From CAZUFB01 sp964619775 (GTDB lineage Bacteria > Actinomycetota > Coriobacteriia > Coriobacteriales > UMGS124), in NCBI GenBank assembly GCA_964619775.1, contig CAZUFB010000036.1, forward strand, positions 1-19,585: a stretch of DNA of 19,585 bases, given 5' to 3'. A program made the translations under genes and the position numbers. Positions within the stretch are counted from its first letter, which is position 1. Each line of letters begins with the position of its first letter. Of the stretch, positions 1 to 8,998 are shown in pieces. The notes beneath the pieces are model-generated. The model was not told the DNA's origin. It worked only from the letters and a program-made list of their open reading frames with translations, and searched no databases.

Positions 1-514
1 TGCCGCGGTAGATAAGGCCGTCGTGGTACCAGTCGCAGAACACCTTGCGCACGGCCAGGGCGTAGTCGGGGTCCATCGTGAACTTCTCGTCCGCGAAATC
101 GATGGAGCAGCCCATGCGCCTGATTTGGTTCTGGATGATGCCGCCGTACTCGCGCGTCCAGTCCCAGCAGGCGTCCATGAACTTCTCGCGGCCCAGCTCC
201 AGACGCGAGACGCCCTCGGACTTGAGCTTCTTGTCGACCTTGGTCTGAGTGGCGATGCCGGCGTGGTCGGTGCCCATGATCCAACGCGTGGAGTAGCCCT
301 CCATGCGCTTGAAGCGCACCAACGCGTCCTGGATGGTGTCGTCGAGGGCGTGACCCATGTGGAGGATGCCGGTGACGTTGGGGGGCGGGATGACGACCGT
401 GCAGTCGCCCGAACCCTTGTCCTCGGTGCGCTGGTAGGCACCAGAGGCCATCCACGCCTCGATCAGCTTCGGCTCGACCTCTTGCGGGTCGTACGTCTTG
501 GGCATCTCTTCCAC
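1..514 (-). CDS. valS: Valine--tRNA ligase (N-terminal part)
   Basis: Cytoplasmic class I aminoacyl-tRNA synthetase that charges tRNA-Val with valine. Only the first 171 codons are in the window; the gene continues past base 1. The ATP-binding 'HIGH' motif lies in PPPNVTGILHMGHAL, with HMGH at about residues 52-55, a context diagnostic for ValS. The following TRWIMGTDHAGIATQ also fits the ValS Rossmann fold. The KMSKS motif and anticodon-binding domain are outside the window. I chose the GTG at 514 because an AAGGAG ribosome-binding site lies 5 nt upstream; an in-frame ATG at 505 is the alternative. The gene diverges from the TVP38-like gene across about 245 bp. No T-box motif was recognised in the leader. 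Confidence 0.95.
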   Translation of the reverse strand, partial: MEEMPKTYDPQEVEPKLIEAWMASGAYQRTEDKGSGDCTVVIPPPNVTGILHMGHALDDTIQDALVRFKRMEGYSTRWIMGTDHAGIATQTKVDKKLKSEGVSRLELGREKFMDACWDWTREYGGIIQNQIRRMGCSIDFADEKFTMDPDYALAVRKVFCDWYHDGLIYRG

Positions 515-678
515 GGCCACTCCTTCATCCGCTGCCTCGTCTGCCCCGCGGACACCGCCCGCGGCGCGGCGGCCGGACCCGCTTGAAGCCCGGCGCACGG
601 GGAACATATAGCCTGTCAGTCTAGCACGGGCCCCCGACGGGCAGGGCCGCATCGTGTGCGTCACGCGAAACGTGCACC

Positions 679-708
679 TTGCATCCTTCCCGGGGCCGCC
701 GATATGGT
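679..708 (+). promoter_or_regulatory. Candidate sigma-70 promoter for TVP38-like gene
   Basis: TTGCAT (679-684) and TATGGT (703-708) are separated by 18 bp, about 50 bp upstream of the ATG at 760. The match to consensus is partial, so this is a sequence-based guess. The rest of 515-759 is valS/TVP38 intergenic DNA with nothing else recognisable. Confidence 0.35.
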
Positions 709-759
709 ACTAAGGAACCGGTTGCGTAAACGACCGCATGCGAAAGGGCGGGTGGGATT

Positions 760-1689
760 ATGGCGCACTTCTCGGTGCGCGAGCGGGTGCAGCAGGCTGC
801 CGCCTCGGCGGTCGGGCTCGCACGCCGCACGGCCGCCGCCGTAGGCCGCGCCCGCCGCGAAGGCCTCACCCCGCGGCAGCGCAAGGCCCTGCCGGTGATT
901 GCCGCGGCGCTTGCGGTGGGCGCGGGGTTCTGCGCGCTCATGGCCTGGGTCATCGCCTCCATCGCAGCCGACCCCTCGGGCTTCGCCGCGCTCGTGCACG
1001 ACAACCTCGCCGTCGCCTCGGTGGCCTACGCCCTCGTCAACACCCTGCAGGTCTTTGCCGCCTTCATCCCCGGCGAGCCCCTCGAACTGGTGGCCGGCTA
1101 CCTCTTCGGCACATGGGGAGGGCTGGCCGTGGTGAGCGCTGGGCTCGCGCTGGGAGAGGCGCTCGTGTTCGTGGCCGTGCGGCGCTACGGCGCACGCCTC
1201 GTGTACCTGTTCGTCTCCCGCGAGAAGGTGGAGGGGCTCGCGCTGTTCCGCGACCCTCGCCGGCTCAACGTGGTCGCCTTCCTCATGATGCTCATCCCCG
1301 GCACGCCGAAGGATATCGTGACCTACATCGTGGGACTCACCCCCATGGGCCTTACCACCTGGATGGCCATCAGCGTGCCGGCGCGCACGCTCTCCATCGT
1401 GGCCTCCACGGTGGTGGGTGCCCAGGCGGCGGCCGACAACTGGGGCCTCGCCGCGCTTGTCTTCGCCCTGACGTGCGTTGTGTCGGTGTTCGGGATGGCC
1501 TACTACGTCCTCATCTCGCGGCAGGCCCGCTCCTCAGCAGTGATGGACGAGCTGGCCCGCCGCGAATGGGAGGACGGCGGCCGGCGCGTGAACGACGCTC
1601 CCGCAGCCGACCCCGCCACAGCGCGTTCGAACAACACCGCCGCGACCTACCTGCGCGACCTCGGCCTCGACGGGTCCTGCCCGCGCTGA
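760..1689 (+). CDS. TVP38/TMEM64 (DedA-like) family membrane protein
   Basis: Predicted 309-residue integral membrane protein. Hydrophobic segments lie at about 45-68, 84-103, 110-140, 170-193 and 228-252. Two re-entrant-loop signatures of the family are visible: FIPGEPLELVAGYLFG at about 102-117 and LIPGTPKDIVTYIVGLTP at about 178-195. These proline/glycine-rich half-hairpins are typical of the VTT/DedA fold, whose members are linked to lipid scrambling and membrane homeostasis. The N-terminal ~40 residues are basic and cytoplasmic in character. The C-terminal ~50 residues are hydrophilic and of unknown role. The ATG follows a GGGTGGG-type ribosome-binding site. The gene stands alone, divergent from valS and convergent with clpX. 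The family is clear; the substrate is not. Confidence 0.85.
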   Translation: MAHFSVRERVQQAAASAVGLARRTAAAVGRARREGLTPRQRKALPVIAAALAVGAGFCALMAWVIASIAADPSGFAALVHDNLAVASVAYALVNTLQVFAAFIPGEPLELVAGYLFGTWGGLAVVSAGLALGEALVFVAVRRYGARLVYLFVSREKVEGLALFRDPRRLNVVAFLMMLIPGTPKDIVTYIVGLTPMGLTTWMAISVPARTLSIVASTVVGAQAAADNWGLAALVFALTCVVSVFGMAYYVLISRQARSSAVMDELARREWEDGGRRVNDAPAADPATARSNNTAATYLRDLGLDGSCPR

Positions 1690-1732
1690 AAACCGGGTGT
1701 CTTGCACGCGGTACCCCGTCAACAGACAGACG

Positions 1733-1780
1733 ACGGCCCGCCTCCCGCATCCGGACAAACCGGATGGCGAAGCGGGCCGT
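1733..1780. terminator. Bidirectional hairpin terminator between TVP38-like gene and clpX
   Basis: A 9-bp perfect outer stem (ACGGCCCGC at 1733-1741 with GCGGGCCGT at 1772-1780) encloses a second 7-bp stem (CATCCGG/CCGGATG) with an ACAAA loop. On the + strand it is followed by a short T-containing tract (GTTCTTTC). It sits between two convergent genes, so it probably ends transcription from both sides. Confidence 0.7.
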
Positions 1781-1830
1781 AGACGTTCTTTCATGCTCGC
1801 ACGCCTTACGCGGCAGCCCCGCAGGTCGCC

Positions 1831-3118
<1,288 letters not shown>

Positions 3119-3123
3119 GAAAC

Positions 3124-3765
3124 CTAGCCTTCAGCCTTGGTGTCGGTGTCGACCAGGGTGGAGCGGTCCACGATTACATGGTCGATCAGACCGTACTCCA
3201 TCGCCTCCTGGGCGGTCATGTAGTTGTCGCGCTCGGTGTCGAGCTCGATGCGCTCGATGGACTGGCCTGTGTTCGAGGCCAAGATGCCGTTGAGACGATC
3301 GCGCGTCTTGCGCATGAAGTCGGCCACGATCTCGATCTCGGTCTGCTGGCCCCGAGCACCGCCGCTCGGTTGGTGGATGAGCACCATCGAGTTGGGCAGT
3401 GCGTAGCGCTTGCCCTTGGCGCCGGCCGACAGCAGCACGGCACCCATCGATGCGCACTCGCCCAGGCAGATCGTAGACACATCGCACTTGATGTAGTTCA
3501 TCGTGTCCAAGATGGCCAGGCCGGCCGTCACCGATCCGCCAGGCGAGTTGATGTACAGGGAGATGTCCTTCTCGGAATCCTGGCTCTCGAGGTGCAGCAG
3601 CTGCGCGATGACGAGGTTCGCGCTGACGTCGGTGACCTCTTCGCCCAAAAAGACGATGCGGTCGTTGAGCAGGCGCGAATAGATATCGTAGCTACGCTCG
3701 CCGCGCGGGGACTGCTCGATGACGATCGGCACGAGCGACGCGGCGGGGTTGGCGATCATTCCCAT
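3124..3765 (-). CDS. clpP: ATP-dependent Clp protease proteolytic subunit ClpP
   Basis: Serine peptidase (family S14) that forms the tetradecameric barrel working with ClpX. The 213-residue protein shows the complete triad: Ser106 in GECASMGAV, His131 in MVLIHQPSGG, and Asp176 in IELDTERD. NSPGGSV (73-79) forms the oxyanion region. About 10-15 residues precede the mature-like start, consistent with a short processed propeptide. The ATG at 3765 has a GGAGG site 9 nt upstream. Another ATG 7 nt further upstream is out of frame. The gene lies 39 bp after tig and 5 bp before clpX. No second clpP is visible here, although actinobacteria often carry two. Confidence 0.96.
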   Translation of the reverse strand: MGMIANPAASLVPIVIEQSPRGERSYDIYSRLLNDRIVFLGEEVTDVSANLVIAQLLHLESQDSEKDISLYINSPGGSVTAGLAILDTMNYIKCDVSTICLGECASMGAVLLSAGAKGKRYALPNSMVLIHQPSGGARGQQTEIEIVADFMRKTRDRLNGILASNTGQSIERIELDTERDNYMTAQEAMEYGLIDHVIVDRSTLVDTDTKAEG

Positions 3766-3804
3766 GTAGCATTACCTCCAGGGTAAGAAGGACGGATCCA
3801 GACC

Positions 3805-5495
3805 CTACTCGGCCTGGACCGACTCCTCCTTGGCGTCGGCCTTCTTGGTGGACTTGCGGGTGGTCCTCTTCTTGGGCTTCTCCTCNNNNNNNNNNNNNNN
3901 NNNNNNNNNNNNNNNNNNNNNNNNNNNNNNNNNNNNNNNNNNNNNNNNNNNNNNNNNNNNNNNNNNNNNNNNNNNNNNNNNNNNNTGGCGTCGGCCTTCT
4001 TGGTGGACTTGCGGGTGGTCCTCTTCTTGGGCTTCTCCTCCTCGGCGGGCTTCTCCTCGCCCTCGGCGGCGGGGGCCTCGGGGTCGGAGGCCTCGGCGGG
4101 AGCGGCCGGCTCGGCCTTCTTGGTGGACTTGCGGGTGGTCCTCTTCTTGGGCTTCTCCTCCTCGGCGGGCTTCTCCTCGCCCTCGGCGGCGGGGGCCTCG
4201 GGGTCGTCGGAGATGGTCACCTGGGCGCTCTCGAGCAGCCAGTCGATAGCCTTGTTGCGGCGAATGGAGACGCGGATGGCGGGCATGCGGCCCTCGGCCA
4301 TGAACTCGGCCTTGGAGGCTTCCCAGTCGGCGACGCCGGACTTCTTGAACTCCTCGTCGATGTCCTCCTCGGTGGCCTCGATGCCCATGTGGCGCACCAG
4401 CGCGTCGAGGGCCAGCGACTCGCGGGCAATGTCGTCTGCCTGCTTCTGCAGGTCGCTGAGGAACGCCTGCTGGGTCATGCCGTTGGCCATCAGCCAGTTG
4501 TCGAGCGAGGTACCGCGGGCGGAAAGCTGGTTGAGGAAGTTCTGGCCGAGCTCGCGGAAGATGGTGGCGGTATAGGCCGAGGTAGGCTCGCCCTCAAGGC
4601 GCTGGGCCAACTTGCCGGTGACGCGGTTCTCCTTGAGCTGCGGGATGGCCTGCTTCTTCTGCTCGCCGATCTCCTTGGCGATGGCCTCGCGCATGGCTGC
4701 AACGTCCGCGAAGCCGAAGTTGTTCTTTGCAAACTCGTCGGTCAGCTCGGGAAGCACGCGCTCGACGAGGCGGTTGACCGTGACGTCGATCTTGGCGATG
4801 ACGGGCTCGGGGGCCTCCTCGCCCTCGGCAGGCGCGGGCTGGGGCATCTCGAAAGAAATCTCTTTCTGGTCACCCGGGTTCATGCCAACGAGGCCCTCGT
4901 CGAAGGCGGCGGGCATGGAGCCCATGCCGAGCTTGTAGAGGCGGTTTGCGAAGTCGACCGAGTCGGCGTTCTCGATGCCCTTGCACTTGAGGTAGACCGA
5001 GTCGCCGGCCTCGACGGAGCGACCCTCGATGTCCTCGTACTTGCCGAAGTACCCGCGGAACGTCTCAACCTGCGCGTCGACCTCGGCGTCGGTGGCCTCC
5101 TCGGACGGCAAGGTAATCTCGACCGGGTCGAACGAGCTCAGCTCGAGTTCGGGGCGGACGGAGTAGCGCACCTTGAAGACGAAGTCCTGACCGGCCGTGA
5201 GCGGCGTGGCGTCGGGGAAGGACGGGTCGCCCACCGGAACGAGGTCCTCCTTCTCGAGAATCTTGGGCTTAAGCTCGTTCACCAGGGTCTCGGTGGCCTG
5301 AGCCATGACGGCGGTCTTGCCGAGGTTGTTGTCAATCACGGGACGCGGGGCATGCCCGGGGCGAAAACCCGGAAAGCGATACTTCTTGGCCAAGTCCTTG
5401 TACGTGTCTGCAACAGTCTTGTCGACAGACTTGGCATCGACCGTAACGGTGACCTCGACCACATTGTTCTCAAGACGCTCTGCCGATGTCTCCAA
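3805..5495 (-). CDS. tig: Trigger factor with repeated charged C-terminal tail (contains 100-N gap)
   Basis: Ribosome-associated chaperone and peptidyl-prolyl isomerase. The ribosome-binding signature GFRPGHAPRPVI is at 43-54. The FKBP-type domain is at about 160-245 and the C-terminal chaperone domain at about 250-425. From residue 431 there is an extra tail made of a 40-residue unit: an acidic, Ala/Pro/Glu-rich part followed by a basic KPKKRTTRKSTKK block. Two full or nearly full copies are present, followed by ...KADAKEESVQAE and a TAG at 3805-3807. The 100-N gap (3886-3985) lies in this repeat. Merging the two identical 55-nt flanks restores the frame and gives 511 residues (usual for the family about 430-450). 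The start is a TTG, with GGAGG 4 nt upstream. The gene lies 53 bp after tRNA-Leu. Confidence 0.95.
3831..4206 (-). repeat. 120-bp tandem repeat encoding the trigger factor tail
   Basis: Period 120 bp (40 codons). Bases 3991-4086 are identical to 4111-4206 (96 nt). A further partial copy at 3831-3885 is identical to 3986-4040 (55 nt). Near-perfect DNA identity, beyond what protein selection needs, suggests recent duplication or copy-number change. The copy number in the real genome is uncertain because of the gap. Confidence 0.92.
3886..3985. other. Assembly gap (100 N) inside the tig repeat
   Basis: Exactly 100 N, a conventional unknown-length placeholder. The 55 bases ending at the gap equal the 55 bases starting after it. 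The codon frame on the two sides needs a gap of 2 mod 3 nt, but 100 is 1 mod 3. So the gap length is not real. Confidence 0.92.
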
Positions 5496-5548
5496 CGTTC
5501 CTCCAACTCGACTAATCTTCCGGGCACGTTACAGCGCCCAAAATCAGA

Positions 5549-5636
<88 letters not shown>

Positions 5637-5696
5637 ACGGGACAGTAACTTCGTTAGTCTATCAAAATCCGGTGCGCATCGACGCGACGCCGTCAG

Positions 5697-5778
5697 AGTT
5701 CCGCGAGTTCTCATTTCCAACAAAAAGCGCACGGAATTAGGGTCGGTCGGATGCGGAACTGCCTGGTTTTTCGTTTTT
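5697..5778 (+). other. Inverted repeat with long loop followed by T-rich tract
   Basis: AGTTCCGC (5697-5704) pairs with GCGGAACT (5753-5760), an 8-bp perfect arm. A GGTTTTTCGTTTTTG tract follows from 5765. It looks like the end of a + strand transcript, but no gene or convincing promoter precedes it in the 60 bp after tRNA-Leu. The 48-nt loop is long for an intrinsic terminator. Confidence 0.3.
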
Positions 5779-5830
5779 GCGCTCATGTGATGGCGGGAGA
5801 GCAGCCTCCCCAACGGGCCCCTCAATCGAC

Positions 5831-5836
5831 TATAAT
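5831..5836 (+). promoter_or_regulatory. -10 box upstream of tRNA-Arg
   Basis: Perfect TATAAT, with a predicted start about 37 nt before the tRNA. No good -35 hexamer is seen 16-18 bp upstream. Confidence 0.5.
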
Positions 5837-5880
5837 ACGACCGTATGCGCGCCGGCGCGCACGGGCCACCGACGCCACCC

Positions 5881-5957
5881 GCCTCCATAGCTCAGCTGGA
5901 TAGAGCAGGGGACTTCTAATCCCAAGGTCGCAGGTTCGAATCCTGCTGGGGGCGCCA
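5881..5957 (+). tRNA. tRNA-Arg(TCT)
   Basis: Acceptor GCCTCCA/TGGGGGC (one T-G pair), D arm GCTC/GAGC, anticodon loop CTTCTAA giving TCT (reads AGA/AGG), T arm GCAGG-TTCGAAT-CCTGC, discriminator G and encoded CCA. The first anticodon-stem pair is a G27-A43 mismatch; the other four pairs are intact. Transcription runs opposite to the flanking genes. Confidence 0.96.
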
Positions 5958-6030
5958 TCAAAATCGCAGGTCGAGGGTATCGTCTGCCCAGTACCTTTCG
6001 AACATTGTTCTTGCATGCGCGATACGTGCC

Positions 6031-6052
6031 AAAAAACGTGCTGCGAAGCACG
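6031..6052 (-). terminator. Rho-independent terminator for the LtaS-like gene
   Basis: Read on the - strand: CGTGCT-TCGC-AGCACG (6 bp, UUCG-like loop) followed by six T (6036-6031). It lies about 235 bp beyond the stop of the LtaS-like gene. The interval 5958-6286 contains no gene. Confidence 0.75.
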
Positions 6053-6082
6053 CCGCGCGCGAACAGCAGATCTGAATGGACA

Positions 6083-6132
6083 CGCGAAGCGCCTCCGATG
6101 CCACCCGTTGGTGACGTCCGAGGCGCTTTGCG
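6083..6132. other. Nested hairpin in 3' intergenic region
   Basis: A 13-bp stem (6083-6095 with 6120-6132, one G-T pair) encloses a second small hairpin, CACC-CGTT-GGTG (6102-6113). No T-run follows on either strand. It is probably part of the 3' untranslated region of the LtaS-like transcript, or a second terminator-like element. Confidence 0.5.
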
Positions 6133-6145
6133 GTACAGTGGCCTC

Positions 6146-6199
6146 ACCTAGGGAAAAGCGCCCGCCGACGTCGGGGGGGATCAGCATGCATCCCTAGGT
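6146..6199. repeat. 9-bp inverted repeat enclosing a CCGACGTCGG palindrome
   Basis: ACCTAGGGA (6146-6154) and TCCCTAGGT (6191-6199) are perfect inverted copies. Between them lie the 10-bp palindrome CCGACGTCGG (6165-6174 region) and a run of seven G. On the + strand TTTCTAT follows the second arm, so it could act as a weak terminator facing the LtaS-like gene. Confidence 0.5.
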
Positions 6200-6286
6200 T
6201 TTCTATCTGCGCGACCGTGCATGCTATCGTTCGCCGCCCGAACGGTCGAGCCGCCATCTTCGTGCGGGCGACGCCCCGACCGCCGC

Positions 6287-8458
6287 CTACGACCCTTCTT
6301 CCTCCCCGGAACCGACCTCTTCGGCGAAGGCGGCGAAGGCGGTCGCGTTGGCGTTGCGGTCGAAGATGTTGGCGTATTGCAGCAGGGCGTACTCGTTCCA
6401 CACGGCAAGCGCGTCGGACTCCTGCCCGTTCCAGTACCAGGTTCCGTCGGCGTCGCAGTAGCCGTTGAGGTTGGCAGCGAGCAACTCCTCGCGCAGCTGC
6501 AGCAGCGCCTTCTGGTAGTCGGTCAGGGGCAGGCCGGCGGCATAGACGGTCTCGGCCATCAGGTAGCCGGTCGACATCAAGCCGTTTTGGGTGCCCGTGT
6601 CTGCATCGGCGCCGGTCAGCTCGGTGACCGCCTCGAGGTCGAAGTTCGCCCAGATGAGGTAGGGGGTGCTGAAGCGGCTCTGCACCTGTTCAAGCGTGAG
6701 GTCGTCGACGCTGGTGCCGTATGCCGCCTCGGCTACCTGATCGTTGAAGCCGGGCTGGTGGTCTCCGAAGAACACGACGATCACCTTGCGGTCAAGCTTT
6801 TCCAGCTCCTCCAGGAAGTACACCAGGTCCTCCTGGGAGGCGTCGATGCAGCTCAGATACTCGCTCATGCCCGCAATCGTCTCGCCCGCGACCGTCACGT
6901 CGTCGTAAGGGTACTCGTCGAGCAGGCCGGTCTCGTAGCCGCTGTGGTTCTGCAGCGTCACGTCGAAGATAAACTGGGGGCCCTCCCCTTCGGCCAGAAC
7001 CTCGAGCACCTTGTCGTAGGTCTCGCGGTCGGTGATGAGGTTGCGCAGGGTGTCGGCGTCTTCGTCGAAGTCGTCCTCGCTCAAAAACAGGTCGAAGCCG
7101 AGCTGGGCGTAGACCGTGTCGCGTCGCCAGTTGGTAGCCTCGGCCGGGTGGACGGCCGTGGTGGCATAGCCCAGCGCGCTGAAGTAGCGCGGCAGAGACT
7201 CGGCGAAGCTCAGGTCGTAGAACATATAGGGATACACGCCGCCGCCCATGCTGCCGAGCGTGCTGCCGGTGAGGTACTCGAACTCTGTGTTGCAGGTGCC
7301 GCCGCCGCGGGCGCTCGTGTAGATGACGCCGCGCTCGAACGCCTCGATGGCGTCGTACAGCGTCAGGCCGTCGTAGCCTTCGACGCCCGGGTAGGCGGAC
7401 AGGTCGCTGAACGACTCGTTCATGATGACGATCACGGAGGGCAGGTCGTCGCTGCCGGTTGCCTCGGCCTGCACCGCGGCGGCCTCCTCGAGCGTGGCGG
7501 GGTAGTCGGGGTGCGCCGCGTCCCATGCGGCCGCCAGCTCGGCCTGCAGCTCGAGCGCCGCGTCGGTGGAATAGCCTTCGGGAGCGTCCTGTTCGACCTC
7601 TTGCATGCGCTGCAGGAAGCACGGCACCGTGCCGTAGCGCATATACGACTCCCGGGTGCTCCACACGTCGACGGTGACGCCGTAGTCCTCCTTGATGTCG
7701 GACATGCGGTACCAGCCCACCAGACCACCGGCGAGCAGCAATCCCACCACAAGGTTAAAGGCCACGCGCAGGCGCGTGAGGCGCGGCGAGGGCAGCAGCG
7801 CGAGCAGGGCCGCCGCCGCCACGAAGACGCAGGCAGCGACAAGCACGCTGTCGCCGAGCACGTACTCGTAGCCGCCGCTCACCTCGGCGGCCGTGGTGAT
7901 GGCAAGCACGTCGGCCGGCAGGATGGTCTGCTCCTTGAAGAGGCACACGAAGTAGTTAGCCGTCCCAACGCCCAGGCACGCAGCCAAAAAACCCACAAGT
8001 GCCCCGCTGCGGCGCTGGCAGACAAACCACACCGCCAGCATGGCCCCTCCGATAAGGGCCAGGTTAAGCAGGACGTCGAAAAACTCGATGGAGAAAAGCT
8101 GCTGGTTGTAGGGCCATTCGACCAAGAAGAAAGCCACCGGGATGCAAACGACCGTCGCCAGAGGGCGCACCGCCGCGAGGGGCTTGCGTACCCGGGCGCG
8201 CAGAGCGGGACCAGAGAGCGCCGTGGCGGCGGCGCCGGCAAGCAGCAGCATGGCAAGCGGGGCAAGCCACGGGGCGTCGCATTGCACCATGCCCAGCGCA
8301 TCGTAGGCAACCAGGCCCGCAAGCAGCAGAACCCACACGCAGGCACCGACGACAGAACCGGGCGTCACCGGCTCGGGACGGCGCACCGCACCGCGGACCG
8401 CGACGAACAGAACGGCGACGCCGGCAACATAGGCGACGATGTGGAGGAAGGCTGACAT
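6287..8458 (-). CDS. LtaS-like phosphoglycerol transferase (sulfatase fold), membrane-bound
   Basis: Predicted 723-residue polytopic enzyme of the LTA synthase/alkaline phosphatase superfamily, which moves glycerol-phosphate to polymers or glycolipids on the outer membrane face. About eight hydrophobic segments lie at roughly 4-22, 36-58, 64-82, 99-115, 126-148, 152-174, 203-222 and 233-250. The sulfatase domain spans about 340-600. Visible motifs are VIVIMNESF (metal ligand Glu348), GGGTCNTEFEYLTGSTL with the likely nucleophile Thr388, HPAEATNWRRD (about 437-447), and FFGDHQPG with Asp566/His567. LtaS proper has five TM segments, so this is a longer relative. The ATG at 8458 has AGGAGG 6 nt upstream. 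A longer reading frame crosses two tRNA genes and is not the start. Substrate is unknown. Confidence 0.85.
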   Translation of the reverse strand: MSAFLHIVAYVAGVAVLFVAVRGAVRRPEPVTPGSVVGACVWVLLLAGLVAYDALGMVQCDAPWLAPLAMLLLAGAAATALSGPALRARVRKPLAAVRPLATVVCIPVAFFLVEWPYNQQLFSIEFFDVLLNLALIGGAMLAVWFVCQRRSGALVGFLAACLGVGTANYFVCLFKEQTILPADVLAITTAAEVSGGYEYVLGDSVLVAACVFVAAAALLALLPSPRLTRLRVAFNLVVGLLLAGGLVGWYRMSDIKEDYGVTVDVWSTRESYMRYGTVPCFLQRMQEVEQDAPEGYSTDAALELQAELAAAWDAAHPDYPATLEEAAAVQAEATGSDDLPSVIVIMNESFSDLSAYPGVEGYDGLTLYDAIEAFERGVIYTSARGGGTCNTEFEYLTGSTLGSMGGGVYPYMFYDLSFAESLPRYFSALGYATTAVHPAEATNWRRDTVYAQLGFDLFLSEDDFDEDADTLRNLITDRETYDKVLEVLAEGEGPQFIFDVTLQNHSGYETGLLDEYPYDDVTVAGETIAGMSEYLSCIDASQEDLVYFLEELEKLDRKVIVVFFGDHQPGFNDQVAEAAYGTSVDDLTLEQVQSRFSTPYLIWANFDLEAVTELTGADADTGTQNGLMSTGYLMAETVYAAGLPLTDYQKALLQLREELLAANLNGYCDADGTWYWNGQESDALAVWNEYALLQYANIFDRNANATAFAAFAEEVGSGEEEGS

Positions 8459-8509
8459 GGAAAACCTCCTGGATGCTTGGGGCGCGGCGCGGATTGCGCA
8501 TGAAAACCC

Positions 8510-8515
8510 AGTATA
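8510..8515 (-). promoter_or_regulatory. Candidate -10 box for the LtaS-like gene
   Basis: TATACT on the - strand, about 52 bp upstream of the ATG. No good -35 is seen at normal spacing. The gene could also be reached by read-through from tRNA-Pro/tRNA-Gly, since only a weak hairpin (ACGCCC-CGTT-GGGCGT) without a T-run lies between them. Confidence 0.35.
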
Positions 8516-8641
8516 CGCCACGTTTCCCAACAGACGCCCAACGGGGCGTTTCGCGCACATCCTCACCGCACGGCAGGCGCACGGCCCATAAACGGGAACG
8601 ACCCGAAACGCCGAAGCGCCCCGGGCCGTCAAGGAACGATA

Positions 8642-8717
8642 TGGAGCGGCGGACGGGACTCGAACCCGCAACAATCAGCTTGGAAGGCTGACGCTCTACC
8701 AATTGAACTACCGCCGC
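8642..8717 (-). tRNA. tRNA-Gly(TCC)
   Basis: Acceptor GCGGCGG/CCGCCGC, anticodon stem TCAGC/GCTGA with loop CTTCCAA giving TCC (reads GGA/GGG), T loop GGGTTCGAGTCCC, discriminator T and encoded CCA (8644-8642). It lies one base after tRNA-Pro and shares its promoter. Confidence 0.96.
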
Positions 8718-8718
8718 G

Positions 8719-8795
<77 letters not shown>

Positions 8796-8856
8796 CTCAG
8801 AGCCGCCCCGCTCGGCACCGCACCGCTCGGCAGCCCCAGAGACGAGGAGCGTTTGC

Positions 8857-8884
8857 ATTATACGGTTGCCCCAGCCAAACGCAA
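8857..8884 (-). promoter_or_regulatory. Sigma-70 promoter of tRNA-Pro/tRNA-Gly
   Basis: -35 TTGCGT (8884-8879), 16-bp spacer, perfect -10 TATAAT (8862-8857). The predicted start is about 8850, some 55 nt before tRNA-Pro. Confidence 0.7.
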
Positions 8885-8932
8885 GCCCGTTCAAAGCGGA
8901 TTGCATGTATGTTTGACGGAGTGTCCACATCA

Positions 8933-8956
8933 CAGCGCTTCATCCCCCTGACGCTG
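8933..8956. promoter_or_regulatory. Possible TetR-family operator
   Basis: CAGCG (8933-8937) and CGCTG (8952-8956) form an imperfectly spaced inverted repeat about 45 bp upstream of the TetR gene, where autoregulatory operators commonly lie. The arms are short, so chance is a real alternative. Confidence 0.2.
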
Positions 8957-8998
8957 GGATACAAACGATAGAACGGGCCAAAGAAAAGAAGGACTGCC

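Noticed and set aside
515..759. T-box leader in front of valS
   Set aside because: The AGGGTGGNACCGCG core and a matching terminator were not found.
1511..1830. Long Arg/Gly-rich C-terminal extension of ClpX
   Set aside because: It results from the 10-N gap shifting the frame. The true frame resumes after the gap and stops at 1831.
5830..6147. Open frame antisense to tRNA-Arg with a GFEPATLGLEV-like peptide
   Set aside because: This is the well-known spurious protein made by translating the complement of a tRNA T arm. Similar peptides occur across tRNA-Gly, tRNA-Pro and tRNA-Leu here.
8459..8674. N-terminal extension of the LtaS-like protein to about 795 residues
   Set aside because: It runs into tRNA-Gly and lacks family character. 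The ATG at 8458 has a strong AGGAGG site.
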